Assembly: GCA_035601835.1 (NCBI GenBank)
Contig: DATNNM010000015.1
Coordinates: 1-64,000 of the forward strand
Direction: 5' to 3'
From: Candidatus Tumulicola sp.
Lineage (GTDB): Bacteria; Vulcanimicrobiota; Vulcanimicrobiia; Eremiobacterales; Eremiobacteraceae
DNA length: 64,000 nt
Numbering within the stretch: the stretch's first letter is position 1; each line of letters begins with the position of its first letter. Below, piece after piece: positions 7,834-16,597 of this stretch. The notes under the pieces were generated by a model. It made no database searches, was not told the origin of the DNA, and worked only from the letters and a program-made list of their open reading frames with translations. The translations under genes were made by a program, and so were the position numbers.

Positions 7834-8808
7834 TCAGGCGCCTTCGAAAAATCCTTGAGCGAGGCTCGCAGCCGCGTCGATGCGCTCGCCGTGCAACCGG
7901 CGCATCGTAAGAGCAAGGGCGTGCGCCGCGTCGACCAGCGTCACGACCTCGAAGCGCACGATGTCGCCGGGACGCAATTGGCCCGCTCGCGGCAGATCGG
8001 CCGTGATGACGCCAAGCGCGTAGGCGTACCCGCCCGTGGTCTGATGTTCTGCGAGCAACACCACGGGCAAGCCGTCGCTCGTCACTTGCACGCAGCCCGC
8101 GCACGCACCCGCCGATGGGATATCGGTCGCACCGTCGAGCGTCAGCGGCTCGCCTTCGAGCCGGATGCCCTGGCGCGTGGAACGGCTCGACACGGTGAAG
8201 GAGTGCTCGGTCAGCTGCTGGAGCGCGTTCGTTCCGATACGTTTTGCGTGCGGACCCGCAATCGCTCGCAAGACGGTCGGCGAGGTCCAGTGCGGGATGC
8301 ATTCCTCGGGGAAGGGGTCGGTTGTTGCGCGGTTAGGTTGGGGGGTAACGGCGAGCGTGTCGCCGGCGCGCAACGGCCGCCCTTCGAAGCCGCCGAAGCC
8401 TGCGCCTAGGTCCGTGCTGGCGCTGCCGAGCATCGGAGGCACGGCGAAACCGCCGGCGATGGCAACGTATGAGCGCAGTCCGCGGCGCGCCGCGCCGATC
8501 GTGATCTGGGCGCCTTTGGATACTTCGTGCGCTTGCCAGAGCGCCGCCTCGCCGCCGTCGATCTGCAGCGCTCCGTTGGCGCCGGTGACCGCGATCAGTC
8601 CACCTGACTCCGCCGCGAGTTTCATACTGCTCAGCGTCGCCTCGATGACGGCGGCACATTCGTCGTTGCCGACCAGCCGGTTTGCGGCGCGCGCGCTGAA
8701 CCAATCTGCCACGCCGGAGGGCGAAACGCCTAAACGCGCGCAGCCGCGCCGGCCGCAATCTTGCACGCTGCTAAGCGCACCCGGTTCCACGATGCGCAAG
8801 CCCTTCAT
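7834..8808 (-). CDS. pxpC: 5-oxoprolinase subunit C (biotin-dependent carboxyltransferase-like)
   Basis: 324 codons from ATG 8808 (MKGLRIVEPGALSSVQDCGR). The PxpC/KipA (AHS2) family signatures are present: VEPGALSSVQDCGRRGCARLGVSPSG, AANRLVGND, then GLRSYVAIAGGF near 120, RPLRAGDTL near 160, GP near 205, SSRSTRQGIRLEG near 230, and LLAEHQTTGGYAYALGVI near 285. It is the partner of PxpB. The start overlaps the pxpB stop by 4 bp (ATGA). Confidence 0.93.
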   Translation of the reverse strand: MKGLRIVEPGALSSVQDCGRRGCARLGVSPSGVADWFSARAANRLVGNDECAAVIEATLSSMKLAAESGGLIAVTGANGALQIDGGEAALWQAHEVSKGAQITIGAARRGLRSYVAIAGGFAVPPMLGSASTDLGAGFGGFEGRPLRAGDTLAVTPQPNRATTDPFPEECIPHWTSPTVLRAIAGPHAKRIGTNALQQLTEHSFTVSSRSTRQGIRLEGEPLTLDGATDIPSAGACAGCVQVTSDGLPVVLLAEHQTTGGYAYALGVITADLPRAGQLRPGDIVRFEVVTLVDAAHALALTMRRLHGERIDAAASLAQGFFEGA

Positions 8809-9500
8809 CGGCGCACCAACTCGGCGCGCGCGTCGGACACTTTTCCGACCGAGGCGAAACGCACGCCATCCCCGGGCAAGAGCAGCGTTGCGGGATCGTG
8901 CGCAGGATCGAACAATTTCGCGGAGGTCAGCCCCAGCAGACGCCAGCCGCCGGGCGACACGCGCGGATAGATGCCGCATTGCAAGGCGGCGATCGCCACC
9001 GAGCCCTGCGGCACGCGGTCGCGCGGCGTGGGCAGCCGCGGTGCCGCTAAGGCTTGAGGCAGCCCTATGAGATACGGGAAGCCCGCGAGAAATCCGAGGA
9101 ACGCGACCTCGTACTCGGCGCGGCAAAACTGGTCGACATACTTTTTGGCGCTGAGTCCGCACTCGCGCGCGGTTCGTTCGAGATCTTCGCCATGCTCGTC
9201 GCCGAAGCGCACGCCGATGCGAAATCGGCGCGGGGTTTGGTCGTGGACCTCAGCCTGCTCTTCTGCTGCACCGCGCAACACCGCCATGACGTAGGCCATC
9301 GGCGTGGCAAGTGGATCGAAGCGCACGAGCACCGAGGCGTAAGCAGGCACGACATCGAGGGCGGGGCCGGGGAGGCGTGCTCGCACACGAGCAGCGATGC
9401 TGCGTGCGCGGCGAACGGTGGCGGCATCGGGTTGCTCGGCGTCCAGCAGGGCGATGAGCGCACCGTCACCGACGGGCTGGATATCGAATCGGTCCCGCAA
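8805..9500 (-). CDS. pxpB: 5-oxoprolinase subunit B (KipI/AHS1 family)
   Basis: 231 codons if started at TTG 9500 (M-RDRFDIQPVGDGALI), chosen because GGGAGTGAG lies about 7 bases upstream and family members begin just before the P-x-G-D-x-A-L motif. A longer in-frame extension overlaps the upstream gene and lacks homology. Family motifs: QPVGDGALIALL near residue 10, VVPAYASVLVRFDP near 70, AEYEVAFLGFLAGFPYLIGLP near 140, PRLPTPRDRVPQGSVAIA near 165, and QCGIYPRVSPGGWRLLG near 190. It is the first gene of pxpBCA. Confidence 0.92.
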   Translation of the reverse strand: MRDRFDIQPVGDGALIALLDAEQPDAATVRRARSIAARVRARLPGPALDVVPAYASVLVRFDPLATPMAYVMAVLRGAAEEQAEVHDQTPRRFRIGVRFGDEHGEDLERTARECGLSAKKYVDQFCRAEYEVAFLGFLAGFPYLIGLPQALAAPRLPTPRDRVPQGSVAIAALQCGIYPRVSPGGWRLLGLTSAKLFDPAHDPATLLLPGDGVRFASVGKVSDARAELVRR

Positions 9501-9505
9501 TAAAC

Positions 9506-9964
9506 TCACTCCCAGCGCGTCTGGCGTGACACGTAATATGCGAGCGCATCTTTTCTGGTCAGGGCTACGGCGATCCATACGCAAACGAGTATCCAGGTGG
9601 TGGACAACATCGATACCCAGAGCAAGAACTTTGGCGGCAACTGGAGTGGCCCGGAAACCGCCAATGTGAAAACCTGCCCTACAAACACGGCAGCGGCGAG
9701 GACGATCGCCGCTATCACAGCGACTTTGCGTAGTCGTGGATTGAACCGGAGCAAGCCGAGGCCCACGTATACGATCGTGGCTCCAACCAGATTCAGCCGG
9801 AGCGCAAAACCCTCCCACCCAACCGTGAAAGTGAGGCCGGGCAACCCGGTGAGAGTTTCAAGGCCGAAAGCGGCGCTAACCAAGCCAACTGCTCCTATTC
9901 CTATAAAATTCCATGCCGCAAGCCTATGAGCCACGACGGGGTCCTCAGGAAAGAGTCGCCGCAT
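9506..9964 (-). CDS. Small integral membrane protein upstream of pxpBCA
   Basis: 152 codons from ATG 9964 (MRRLFPEDPVVAHRLAAWNF). Four hydrophobic segments are visible: WNFIGIGAVGLVSAAFGLE, LNLVGATIVYVGLGLL, VAVIAAIVLAAAVFVGQVF and LLWVSMLSTTWILVCVWIAVAL. The frame is open further upstream, but there it only translates REP-like sequence, so the internal ATG is preferred. Its stop overlaps the pxpB ribosome-binding site, so it is probably co-transcribed with 5-oxoprolinase; a role in uptake is possible but unsupported. Family not recognised. Confidence 0.65.
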   Translation of the reverse strand: MRRLFPEDPVVAHRLAAWNFIGIGAVGLVSAAFGLETLTGLPGLTFTVGWEGFALRLNLVGATIVYVGLGLLRFNPRLRKVAVIAAIVLAAAVFVGQVFTLAVSGPLQLPPKFLLWVSMLSTTWILVCVWIAVALTRKDALAYYVSRQTRWE

Positions 9965-10011
9965 CTGCTCTACGCTAGAGTTAGCCGAGCTGTAGCTACT
10001 ACCCCCGGGCG

Positions 10012-10187
10012 GCGCGACCTGAAGGTCGCGCTCCACACGAGGAGTCAGCGGGATCTGAAGATCCCGCTCCACACAGCAACTCCGGGGCTAAAGCCCCGGC
10101 ACTACATCCGAGCTTCGCTCGGAACGCTACATTTTCCGGGGATAAAGCCCCGGCACTACATATACGGGGGTAAAGGTCCGTGGCTAC
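10012..10187 (+). repeat. Repeat cluster with six REP-like palindromes in the divergent gap
   Basis: In order: two of the CTCCACA-tail family (stems GCGACCT-GA-AGGTCGC and AGCGGGATCT-GA-AGATCCCGCT), CCGGGGCT type at 10082-10107, CCGAGC type at 10108-10132, a CCGGGGAT variant near 10136-10161, and a degenerate GGTCCGTGGCTAC type. They fill the gap between two divergent genes, where promoters would be expected. Confidence 0.88.
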
Positions 10188-10209
10188 GTTCAAGCCTATT
10201 AGTAACGAG

Positions 10210-11982
10210 ATGGCCACCAAGCTTCACTTTTCCCCGCGTCCGAATCGCGCTGCGGAGATCCGCTGGCGAGATTGGGACAGCGCCGCATTTGACGAAGCGA
10301 CCGCGCAAGGCAAGCCGGTATTGCTGGCGATATCGGCGGTGTGGTGCCATTGGTGCCACGTGATGGATGAGACGACCTACTCCGACCCCGGCGTCATTGA
10401 ACTCGTCAACGAGCGCTTCGTGCCCATCCGGGTGGACAACGATCAGCGACCCGACGTCAACACGCGCTACAACATGGGCGGCTGGCCGACCACAGTCGTG
10501 CTGACGGGCGAGGGCGAGATCCTCAAAGGCGGCACGTACATCCCGCCGGAGGCGATGCGCGGCTTCCTCGAACAGGTTTCGAAGATCTACGCGGAGCCCG
10601 CCAACCGCTTGGACATGGCGCAGCGCATCCGCGACCTCAAAGCCAAGCGTTCGGAGGTTCGACCGCAGCCCAAGGGCGAGTTGTCGCTCGAGCCCGTGCA
10701 ATACGTAGCGGCGGCGCTTTCGGAGGCGTTCGATGACGACTTCGGCGGCTTCGGAACTGAACCGAAGTTCCCGCAAGTCGAAACGCTGCATTTCCTGCTC
10801 GATTATTGGACCCGCAGCAGGGACGGCCGCGCGCAGACCATGGTCCAAATGACGCTGCGCGGCATGGCGGGCGGCGGCATGTACGACCACGTTGAGGGCG
10901 CCTTCTTCCGCTATTCCACGACGCGCGATTTCAGCGTTCCGCATTTCGAAAAGATGCTCGAGGACCTTGCGGGGCTGATGTTGGCATGCGCGCGCGCGGG
11001 CGCGCTTTTCGGCGACGTCAGTCTCAGCAAGGTGGCCGTGGACTGCAGACGCTACCTGGACGCGACCCTGTGGAACGCCGAGCACGGCGCGTACGGCGGG
11101 AGTCAGGATGCCGACGAGGCTTACTACGCGCTCGACGCCGAGGCACGCAAGGCGAAGACCCGGCCGTACGTCGATCCCATCATTTACACATCGTGGAATG
11201 CCGAGATGGCCCGAGCGCTCATCTTGAGCGGGCCGCTGCTGGGCAACGTCGGTGTCGATGCGCGCGAATGGATCGAGCGCGGCGTGTCCTTGCTGGAGAT
11301 GCTGTGGTCGAAGTCACATGCCGACGGCCTGATGGTGCGCTATTACGACGGCGCGGCGCACCTGCGGGGTCTGTTGGGCGATCAGGCGTGGAGCATGAAT
11401 GCGGCGTTGGCGGCATTTTCGGCCACGGGCGAGCTCGTTTGGCTGGACCGCGCGCTGTCACTGCTCGAAGCGACCCGCGCGCTATATGATGAAGAGCTCG
11501 GCGGCTACCTGGACCGCTTGCCGGACCCGCAAGAGCCAGGCCGCGTCTCGGAACGGGTCACTCCGCTGGTTGAAAACTCGTTGATGGCGCGGGCCTTGTT
11601 GGACTGCGCGGCCTTGAACGGCGAGGGCCGCTTCGAAGAACGCGCGCGTGCGGTGCTTGCTCGCTTCATCTCGACGTACAAGCGCATGGGAGTCTTCGCT
11701 GCGGGCTTCGCGTCGGCCGTGCTGCACGCGCTCGAGCCGCCGATCGACGTGAAGATCGCCGGCAGCGCCGATGCGGTGCGCCCGCTGCGCGACGCTGCGC
11801 TTCGCGTGGCGGCGCCCGCTGTGCGGGTCAACACGGTAGAGGCTCGCGATGCGGAACGTCTCGCGAAGCTGGACGTTGCATCGAGCGACGGGCCGCTAGC
11901 CCTCCTTTGTCGCGGCACCACCTGCTTTGCGAAAATCGAGTCGGTGGACGAATTGCTGCCCGCGCTGTCACACGCGCGATGA
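10210..11982 (+). CDS. Thioredoxin-domain protein, DUF255/YyaL family
   Basis: 590 codons from ATG 10210 (MATKLHFSPRPNRAAEIRW). The N-terminal 160 residues are a thioredoxin-like DUF255 domain with the signature SAVWCHWCHVMDETTY near residue 47 and YNMGGWPTTVVLTGEGE near 97. The rest is an alpha/alpha six-hairpin region (GGFGTEPKFPQ near 190; GGGMYDHVEGAFFRYSTT near 235; DQAWSMNAALAA near 400). The family is usually about 690 residues, so this copy is shorter in the middle. The biochemical role is unsettled. An upstream GTG (10180) lies inside a repeat and was rejected as the start. Confidence 0.88.
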   Translation: MATKLHFSPRPNRAAEIRWRDWDSAAFDEATAQGKPVLLAISAVWCHWCHVMDETTYSDPGVIELVNERFVPIRVDNDQRPDVNTRYNMGGWPTTVVLTGEGEILKGGTYIPPEAMRGFLEQVSKIYAEPANRLDMAQRIRDLKAKRSEVRPQPKGELSLEPVQYVAAALSEAFDDDFGGFGTEPKFPQVETLHFLLDYWTRSRDGRAQTMVQMTLRGMAGGGMYDHVEGAFFRYSTTRDFSVPHFEKMLEDLAGLMLACARAGALFGDVSLSKVAVDCRRYLDATLWNAEHGAYGGSQDADEAYYALDAEARKAKTRPYVDPIIYTSWNAEMARALILSGPLLGNVGVDAREWIERGVSLLEMLWSKSHADGLMVRYYDGAAHLRGLLGDQAWSMNAALAAFSATGELVWLDRALSLLEATRALYDEELGGYLDRLPDPQEPGRVSERVTPLVENSLMARALLDCAALNGEGRFEERARAVLARFISTYKRMGVFAAGFASAVLHALEPPIDVKIAGSADAVRPLRDAALRVAAPAVRVNTVEARDAERLAKLDVASSDGPLALLCRGTTCFAKIESVDELLPALSHAR

Positions 11983-11989
11983 TGTCCCA

Positions 11990-12011
11990 CGAAAAAAAAT
12001 ATTTTCTTTCG
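11990..12011. other. 22-bp near-perfect AT-rich palindrome
   Basis: CGAAAAAAAA followed by TATTTTCTTTCG; it equals its own reverse complement except at one symmetric pair. It lies just after the DUF255 stop and before the next gene, so it could be a terminator hairpin (it ends in a T-rich arm on either strand) or an operator. Confidence 0.4.
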
Positions 12012-12160
12012 AGGTGACGAGGAAAAGCGAACTCGTGTGACCGAAGTCCGCCGACTCGAATTACAAGCGTTGATGCGTTGCACTGCAATGCGCACGCTCT
12101 TGATGGTTCTTCGATCAGCACAGAGATCGAGAAAAATTTTTGAGCCCGGAGGCGACACGC

Positions 12161-12772
12161 GTGCTTCAAGAATTGCGAATCGATGTTGACGTCAATGATA
12201 TTCGCTGCGCAGTCCGCGAGCGATTGCGCGAATACGATGACGGCGGACGCGAGGCGCGCACAAAACAGGAACGCTGCGACCACGCCTGGCGCGTCGTGCA
12301 AAATTTACTCGCCGAGGAACTGGCTCAGCTCAATGAAGGGCTAGCCGCGGACGCCCAGATCCAGGAAAAAGACCGCCTGGCACTGCCGGACGGCGGCCAG
12401 GCAATCGATATCATCTACCGCGATCAGAAGTTCTCGATCGTGCGTCCCAAGGACCGGCGCACTGTGTCGCTCGTGGACGCGTCCGCGGGACACCTGCCCA
12501 TTGAAAACCTCGGGAGCAAGCTGTTCGTGGCCGGTGAGCCGATCGCGTCGGGACTTCTGCGCGCCATCACTCGGCTGGTCGAGCGCGCCACCGCGGGCGT
12601 GAACAGCCGGACGCAGGGCGAGGCGCCATACATGGCGATCGAGCTGCCCTCTACCAGCGCTTCCAAAGTGGAAGCTGCGCTGAATCTCGCGCATGAAAAC
12701 GGCTATCGGTTCTTGGAATCCTATCGCGGGCAGCAGAAAAACCGCCGGCTATTCGTCTTCGAGCGAGTTTGA
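12161..12772 (+). CDS. Hypothetical protein, 203 residues
   Basis: Start GTG 12161 is chosen because a strong Shine-Dalgarno GGAGG (12148-12152) lies 8 bases upstream; a longer TTG start would overlap it. The product begins MLQELRIDVDVNDIRCAVRE. It looks soluble and cytoplasmic: a helical N-terminal third, then IDIIYRDQKFSIVRPKDRRTV and a C-terminal alpha/beta part (YMAIELPSTSASKVEAALNLAHENGYRFLESYR). No family recognised. A possible AT-rich promoter region lies upstream at 11985-12010. Confidence 0.65.
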   Translation: MLQELRIDVDVNDIRCAVRERLREYDDGGREARTKQERCDHAWRVVQNLLAEELAQLNEGLAADAQIQEKDRLALPDGGQAIDIIYRDQKFSIVRPKDRRTVSLVDASAGHLPIENLGSKLFVAGEPIASGLLRAITRLVERATAGVNSRTQGEAPYMAIELPSTSASKVEAALNLAHENGYRFLESYRGQQKNRRLFVFERV

Positions 12773-12778
12773 AAAAAT

Positions 12779-12804
12779 CCGGGGCTAAAGCCCCGGCACT
12801 ACAT
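12779..12804 (+). repeat. REP-like palindrome
   Basis: Stem CCGGGGCT-AA-AGCCCCGG, tail CACTACAT, directly after the stop of the preceding gene and between two convergent genes. Confidence 0.92.
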
Positions 12805-12820
12805 TTAGTCGTAGTTGGGA

Positions 12821-13159
12821 TTAAGAGCTCTTCGGGGTGACGTTCTTCATGGCCGCCGGATCCGGCATGCGCTGCACGGGGGCGTTGCCGCCGCTCAATT
12901 CATCGACGATCGCGCGCGGGCTCAGCCAGACGAAGACGTTGACGAGCAGCATGAGCAGCGCGATGTCGTCGAGCGGGCCGATGATGGGGATGTCGCTGAG
13001 CAGGTCCAGCGGGGAGACGATGAAGAGGGCGGCCGCCGCGGTGGCGAGCTTGAGCCCTCCCGACACGCGGTGGTCCATGAAGAGCCGCCATGAAAGCGAC
13101 AGCAATTTCGGGAGTTGCAGCGCGTGACGAGCGACTTGTGCGACACTGGCCCAGCTCAT
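12821..13159 (-). CDS. DUF1232 (YkvA-like) membrane protein
   Basis: 112 codons from ATG 13159 (MSWASVAQVARHALQLPKLL) with AGGAG 5 bases upstream. The DUF1232 core is clear: KLATAAAALFIVSPLDLLSDIPIIGPLDDIALLMLLV, with the family's S-P-x-D-x-x-x-D-x-I-P-x-x-G-x-x-D-D pattern across one or two membrane helices. The function of the family is unknown. It is divergent from the FAD oxidoreductase gene. A very long ORF in the same frame upstream is only a shadow of that gene. Confidence 0.82.
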   Translation of the reverse strand: MSWASVAQVARHALQLPKLLSLSWRLFMDHRVSGGLKLATAAAALFIVSPLDLLSDIPIIGPLDDIALLMLLVNVFVWLSPRAIVDELSGGNAPVQRMPDPAAMKNVTPKSS

Positions 13160-13216
13160 ATAACTCCTGATACCGTTGAGTAGGTACTCGAGTTTCACCT
13201 GGTGTAGGCAACGCCG

Positions 13217-14794
13217 GTGACCAGGTACGACGCGATTGTCATCGGCGGCGGCCATAACGGGCTTGTGACCGCTTGTTATCTCGCTCGGGCGAACTGGAAA
13301 GTGCTCGTGCTGGAGCGCCGTTACATCGTCGGCGGCGCATGCGTTTCCGAAGAGACGTTCAAAGGCTACAAAGTCTCGACCGCCGCGTACGTCAACAGTC
13401 TTTTCCGCCCCGAGATCGTCCGTGACTTGCGCTTGGCCGGCTACGGTTTTGAACTCGTCGAGCGCAATCCGTCGTCGTTCACGCCGTTTCCGGATGGACG
13501 CTACTTGCTGCTTGGTCCCGACAAAGAGATGAGCCTGCGCGAGATCGCCAAGTTCAGCCGCAAAGACGCCGAGAATTATCCAAAATACGAAGCGATGCTC
13601 GAGCGCGTGGCCTCGGTGGTTGAGCCGACGCTGACGCAGACGCCGCCCAATGTCGCGCATCCCGGGCTTGGCGATCTCTTGAGCATGGCGCCGCTGGGCC
13701 GAGCGCTGCAAAAACTCGGGCCCCGCATGGGCGAAGCCATCGAAGTACTGACCGGGCCGGCCCGCGCCATCCTCGATCGCTGGTTTGAAGCCGAGCAGTT
13801 GAAGGCCGTGCTCGCGACGGACGCGATCATCGGCGCGTTCGCGTCGCCCTCCATGCCGGGCACCGCGTACGTGCTCTTCCATCACGTCATGGGCCAGACC
13901 AACGGCAAGCGCGGCGTGTGGGCGTACGTCAAGGGCGGCATGGGCGGGTTGACCCAAGCGCTGGCCAAAGCTGCGACGGATCTCGGGGTGGAGATCCGCA
14001 CCGATGCTGAAGTGGCCAAGATCCTGACCAAAAACGGCGCCGTGAGCGGCGTCGCCTTGAGCAACGGCGACGAGTTTCATGCGCGACGGGTGGCGAGCAA
14101 CGTCGATTGCCACGTCACCTTCATGAGGCTGCTCGATCCTGCGACCTTGCCGCCCGATTTTCGCGCCGCGATCGAGCGCATCAACTACGACAGCGCTTCG
14201 TTGAAGATCAACGTCGCGCTCGCGAGCTTGCCGAATTTCACCGCGTGCCCGGGTGCGAGCGCCGGGCCGCAACATCGCGGCACCGTTCACCTGGTCCCGG
14301 ATCAGGATTTCATCGAGCGCGGTTACGACGACGCCAAGTATGGCATGCCTTCGAAGGAGCCGATCATCGAATGCACGATCCCGTCATCGGTCGACCCGAC
14401 GGTGGCCCCGCCCGGGCGGCATGTGATGTCCATGTTCGTGCAATACGCGCCGTACAAGCTCCGAGAGGGCCATTGGGATGACATCAAGGACGCGTTTGCG
14501 GACCGCTGTTTCGATCTGATCGAGCGCTACGCACCGGGTTTCAAAAACTCGATTCTCGAGCGGCAGGTTTTGAGCCCGCTGGACCTCGAGCGCATGTTCA
14601 ATCTGACGGGCGGCAATATTTTCCAAGGCTCGATGTCGCTGCATCAGCTCTTCATGTTCCGGCCGGTGCCCGGCTGGGCCGGCTACCGCATGCCGGTGCG
14701 CGGCCTATACCTGTGCGGCGCGGCCGCCCACCCGGGCGGCGGGGTCATGGGGGCTTCGGGCTGGAACGCCGCGCGCGCGATGTTGCGCGGCTAG
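13217..14794 (+). CDS. NAD(P)/FAD-dependent oxidoreductase, phytoene-desaturase-like
   Basis: 525 codons from GTG 13217 (MTRYDAIVIGGGHNGLVTAC). A GxGxxG-type FAD-binding motif is seen at residues 8-15 (VIGGGHNGL), followed by the acidic strand end VLVLERR. The C-terminus has the FAD-closing motif GLYLCGAAAHPGGGVMGASGWNAA. Length and motifs fit the phytoene desaturase/PYROXD2-like group, which oxidises carotenoid-like or lipid substrates; the substrate cannot be told. No carotenoid synthesis genes are nearby. The Shine-Dalgarno is weak. Confidence 0.85.
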   Translation: MTRYDAIVIGGGHNGLVTACYLARANWKVLVLERRYIVGGACVSEETFKGYKVSTAAYVNSLFRPEIVRDLRLAGYGFELVERNPSSFTPFPDGRYLLLGPDKEMSLREIAKFSRKDAENYPKYEAMLERVASVVEPTLTQTPPNVAHPGLGDLLSMAPLGRALQKLGPRMGEAIEVLTGPARAILDRWFEAEQLKAVLATDAIIGAFASPSMPGTAYVLFHHVMGQTNGKRGVWAYVKGGMGGLTQALAKAATDLGVEIRTDAEVAKILTKNGAVSGVALSNGDEFHARRVASNVDCHVTFMRLLDPATLPPDFRAAIERINYDSASLKINVALASLPNFTACPGASAGPQHRGTVHLVPDQDFIERGYDDAKYGMPSKEPIIECTIPSSVDPTVAPPGRHVMSMFVQYAPYKLREGHWDDIKDAFADRCFDLIERYAPGFKNSILERQVLSPLDLERMFNLTGGNIFQGSMSLHQLFMFRPVPGWAGYRMPVRGLYLCGAAAHPGGGVMGASGWNAARAMLRG

Positions 14795-14877
14795 CATCGA
14801 GTTGCGACAAAAACGTTTCTAACGCCGTTCTCATGGAGGGCGCTGGGCTAAAACGTTCTTCCGGCGAACACGACCTT

Positions 14878-14972
14878 GCCAGACTAAAGTCTGGCATACC
14901 ACATCCGGGGCTAAAGCCCCGGCACTTCAAACCCAGCATGCCACATCCGGGACTAAAGCCCCGGCACTACAG
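14878..14972 (+). repeat. Three REP-like palindromes upstream of the first DUF1800 gene
   Basis: 14878-14904 is the CCAGACT-AA-AGTCTGG type with tail CATACCACAT; 14905-14929 and 14947-14972 are CCGGGGCT types (the second reads CCGGGACT). They are separated by a degenerate CCAGCATGCCACAT tail. Confidence 0.9.
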
Positions 14973-14996
14973 ATCCAGCCCTACAGGGGGGACTGC

Positions 14997-16511
14997 ATGC
15001 CAGTCAACATTCTAACGGGTACCGGCAACGAGTACCGGCCTGAAGGCGACATCGATGTCCGCCTCGCCCTGGCGCCGTATCAGGGACCCTGGAATGCGCG
15101 CCTGGCCGCGCATCTGCTGCGCCGCGCGGGCTTTGGCGGCACGCCGGAGGAGATCGCCACGGCGGCCGACGCCGGCATGCACCTTTCGGTGAACAAGCTG
15201 CTCGCGATTTTCCCCGAGTCGCTGCCCGAGCGGCCACAGGCCGATCTATCCTTCGGCCCCTTGACCACACCGCAGCAGCGCATCGCGGCGGTGCTAGCCA
15301 CGCAGCTGTGGTGGCTCAATCGCATGCTCCTCTCGCCTAATCAGCTGCGCGAGAAGATGGTGTACTTCTGGAGCACGCATTTCACGAGCGTGATCTACGA
15401 CAAAGGCATCACGCCGGACATGATGGTGCAGCAGAACAACCTGTTCCGAACCTATGCGCTCGGCAATTACGACGCGCTCACACACGAGATCGCCAAGGAT
15501 CCGGCCATGCTGCGATTCTTGGACGGCGCGTTGAATCGCAAGCAGCATCCCAATGAGAATTTCGCGCGCGAACTCATGGAGCTGTTCACCATGGGCATCG
15601 GCAACTACACGGAGGAAGACGTGCGCGAGACCGCGCGCGCCTTCACGGGCAACAGCCTCGACCGCAACGGCAAGTTCATTTTCTACCCGACGGTGCACGA
15701 CGACGGCGTCAAGACCGTGCTCGGCAAGACCGGCACCTTCACCGGCGACGAGGTGATCGACGTCATCATGCGCCATCCCGCGACCGGTCGATACATCGCG
15801 CGAAAGTTTCTGCGCGCGTTCGTCTACGACAACCCCGAACCGGCGCTGGTCGAACTGGTTGCGGAGCGTTTCCGCGTGAGCGGCTACGACGCGAAGAGCG
15901 TGTTGGACGTGCTGTTGCGCTCCAACGTTTTCTACTCGGGTCGCGCCTATCGGTCTTTGGTCCGCAGTCCTATCGAGTTGGCGATTGCGACGCACCGCAT
16001 GTTGGGCGCCACGCAGCTCGGTTTGCCGGTGCTGTACTCGGTCGCGGCCATGGGGCAGGCCGTGATGCAGCCGCCCAGCGTCTCGGGCTGGCCGGGCGGC
16101 GCGATGTGGCTCAACTCCAACAGCATCTTGCAGCGCCTGAATTTCTTGAATCGCGTGGTGTTCACGCGCCCTCCGAAGACGCCGACGCCTGCTGCCGCCG
16201 GCGCTGGTCCGATGATGAGCAGTTCCACCATGATGGGTTCAGGCGCGGCGACCGCAGCGCAGACGTCAATGCCGGATCCGCGCGGCTGGATCGCGGGCGT
16301 CAGGCTGGACGATGCCAACGCGGTGGCCGATCGGGTGCTCTCAGCGACGGTGCAAAACGACTACACGCCGCAACAGCGTCAGACGCTCCTGCAATATCTC
16401 ACCACTGACGGCGTTGGAAATCCCGTCGCGCTCTCGACTGAGAATATCGACGAGAAGGTGCGCGGCGCGATGAGCCTTGCGATGGCCCTGCCCACCTATC
16501 AATTGATGTAG
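14997..16511 (+). CDS. DUF1800 domain-containing protein (copy 1)
   Basis: 504 codons from ATG 14997 (MPVNILTGTGNEYRPEGDID), with AGGGGGG about 6 bases upstream. DUF1800 motifs: LAAHLLRRAGFGGTPEEIA near residue 37, EKMVYFWSTHFTS near 118, NENFARELMELFTMGIGNYTEEDVRETARAFTG near 185, and PPSVSGWPGGAMWLNS near 360. The family is usually encoded next to DUF1501 proteins; its biochemistry is unknown. A remnant of a near-identical 3' end lies 86 bp downstream. No signal peptide is obvious. Confidence 0.88.
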   Translation: MPVNILTGTGNEYRPEGDIDVRLALAPYQGPWNARLAAHLLRRAGFGGTPEEIATAADAGMHLSVNKLLAIFPESLPERPQADLSFGPLTTPQQRIAAVLATQLWWLNRMLLSPNQLREKMVYFWSTHFTSVIYDKGITPDMMVQQNNLFRTYALGNYDALTHEIAKDPAMLRFLDGALNRKQHPNENFARELMELFTMGIGNYTEEDVRETARAFTGNSLDRNGKFIFYPTVHDDGVKTVLGKTGTFTGDEVIDVIMRHPATGRYIARKFLRAFVYDNPEPALVELVAERFRVSGYDAKSVLDVLLRSNVFYSGRAYRSLVRSPIELAIATHRMLGATQLGLPVLYSVAAMGQAVMQPPSVSGWPGGAMWLNSNSILQRLNFLNRVVFTRPPKTPTPAAAGAGPMMSSSTMMGSGAATAAQTSMPDPRGWIAGVRLDDANAVADRVLSATVQNDYTPQQRQTLLQYLTTDGVGNPVALSTENIDEKVRGAMSLAMALPTYQLM

Positions 16512-16516
16512 GCTTA

Positions 16517-16595
16517 GCCAGACTAAAGTCTGGCATACCACATCCGGGGCTAAAGCCCCGGCACTACATCCGAGCTTCGCTCGGAACGCTACATT
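16517..16595 (+). repeat. Three REP-like palindromes between the DUF1800 gene and its relic
   Basis: 16517-16543 CCAGACT type, 16544-16569 CCGGGGCT type, 16570-16595 CCGAGC type, placed head to tail with no spacer. Confidence 0.92.
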
Positions 16596-16597
16596 AC

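Noticed and set aside
9501-9818. Longer start for pxpB
   Set aside because: The extension overlaps the upstream membrane protein gene and lacks family similarity; a TTG with a good ribosome-binding site fits better.
12821-14290. 489-codon minus-strand ORF opposite the FAD oxidoreductase
   Set aside because: Only its last 112 codons show a real DUF1232 domain with a Shine-Dalgarno; the rest is the shadow of the oxidoreductase gene.
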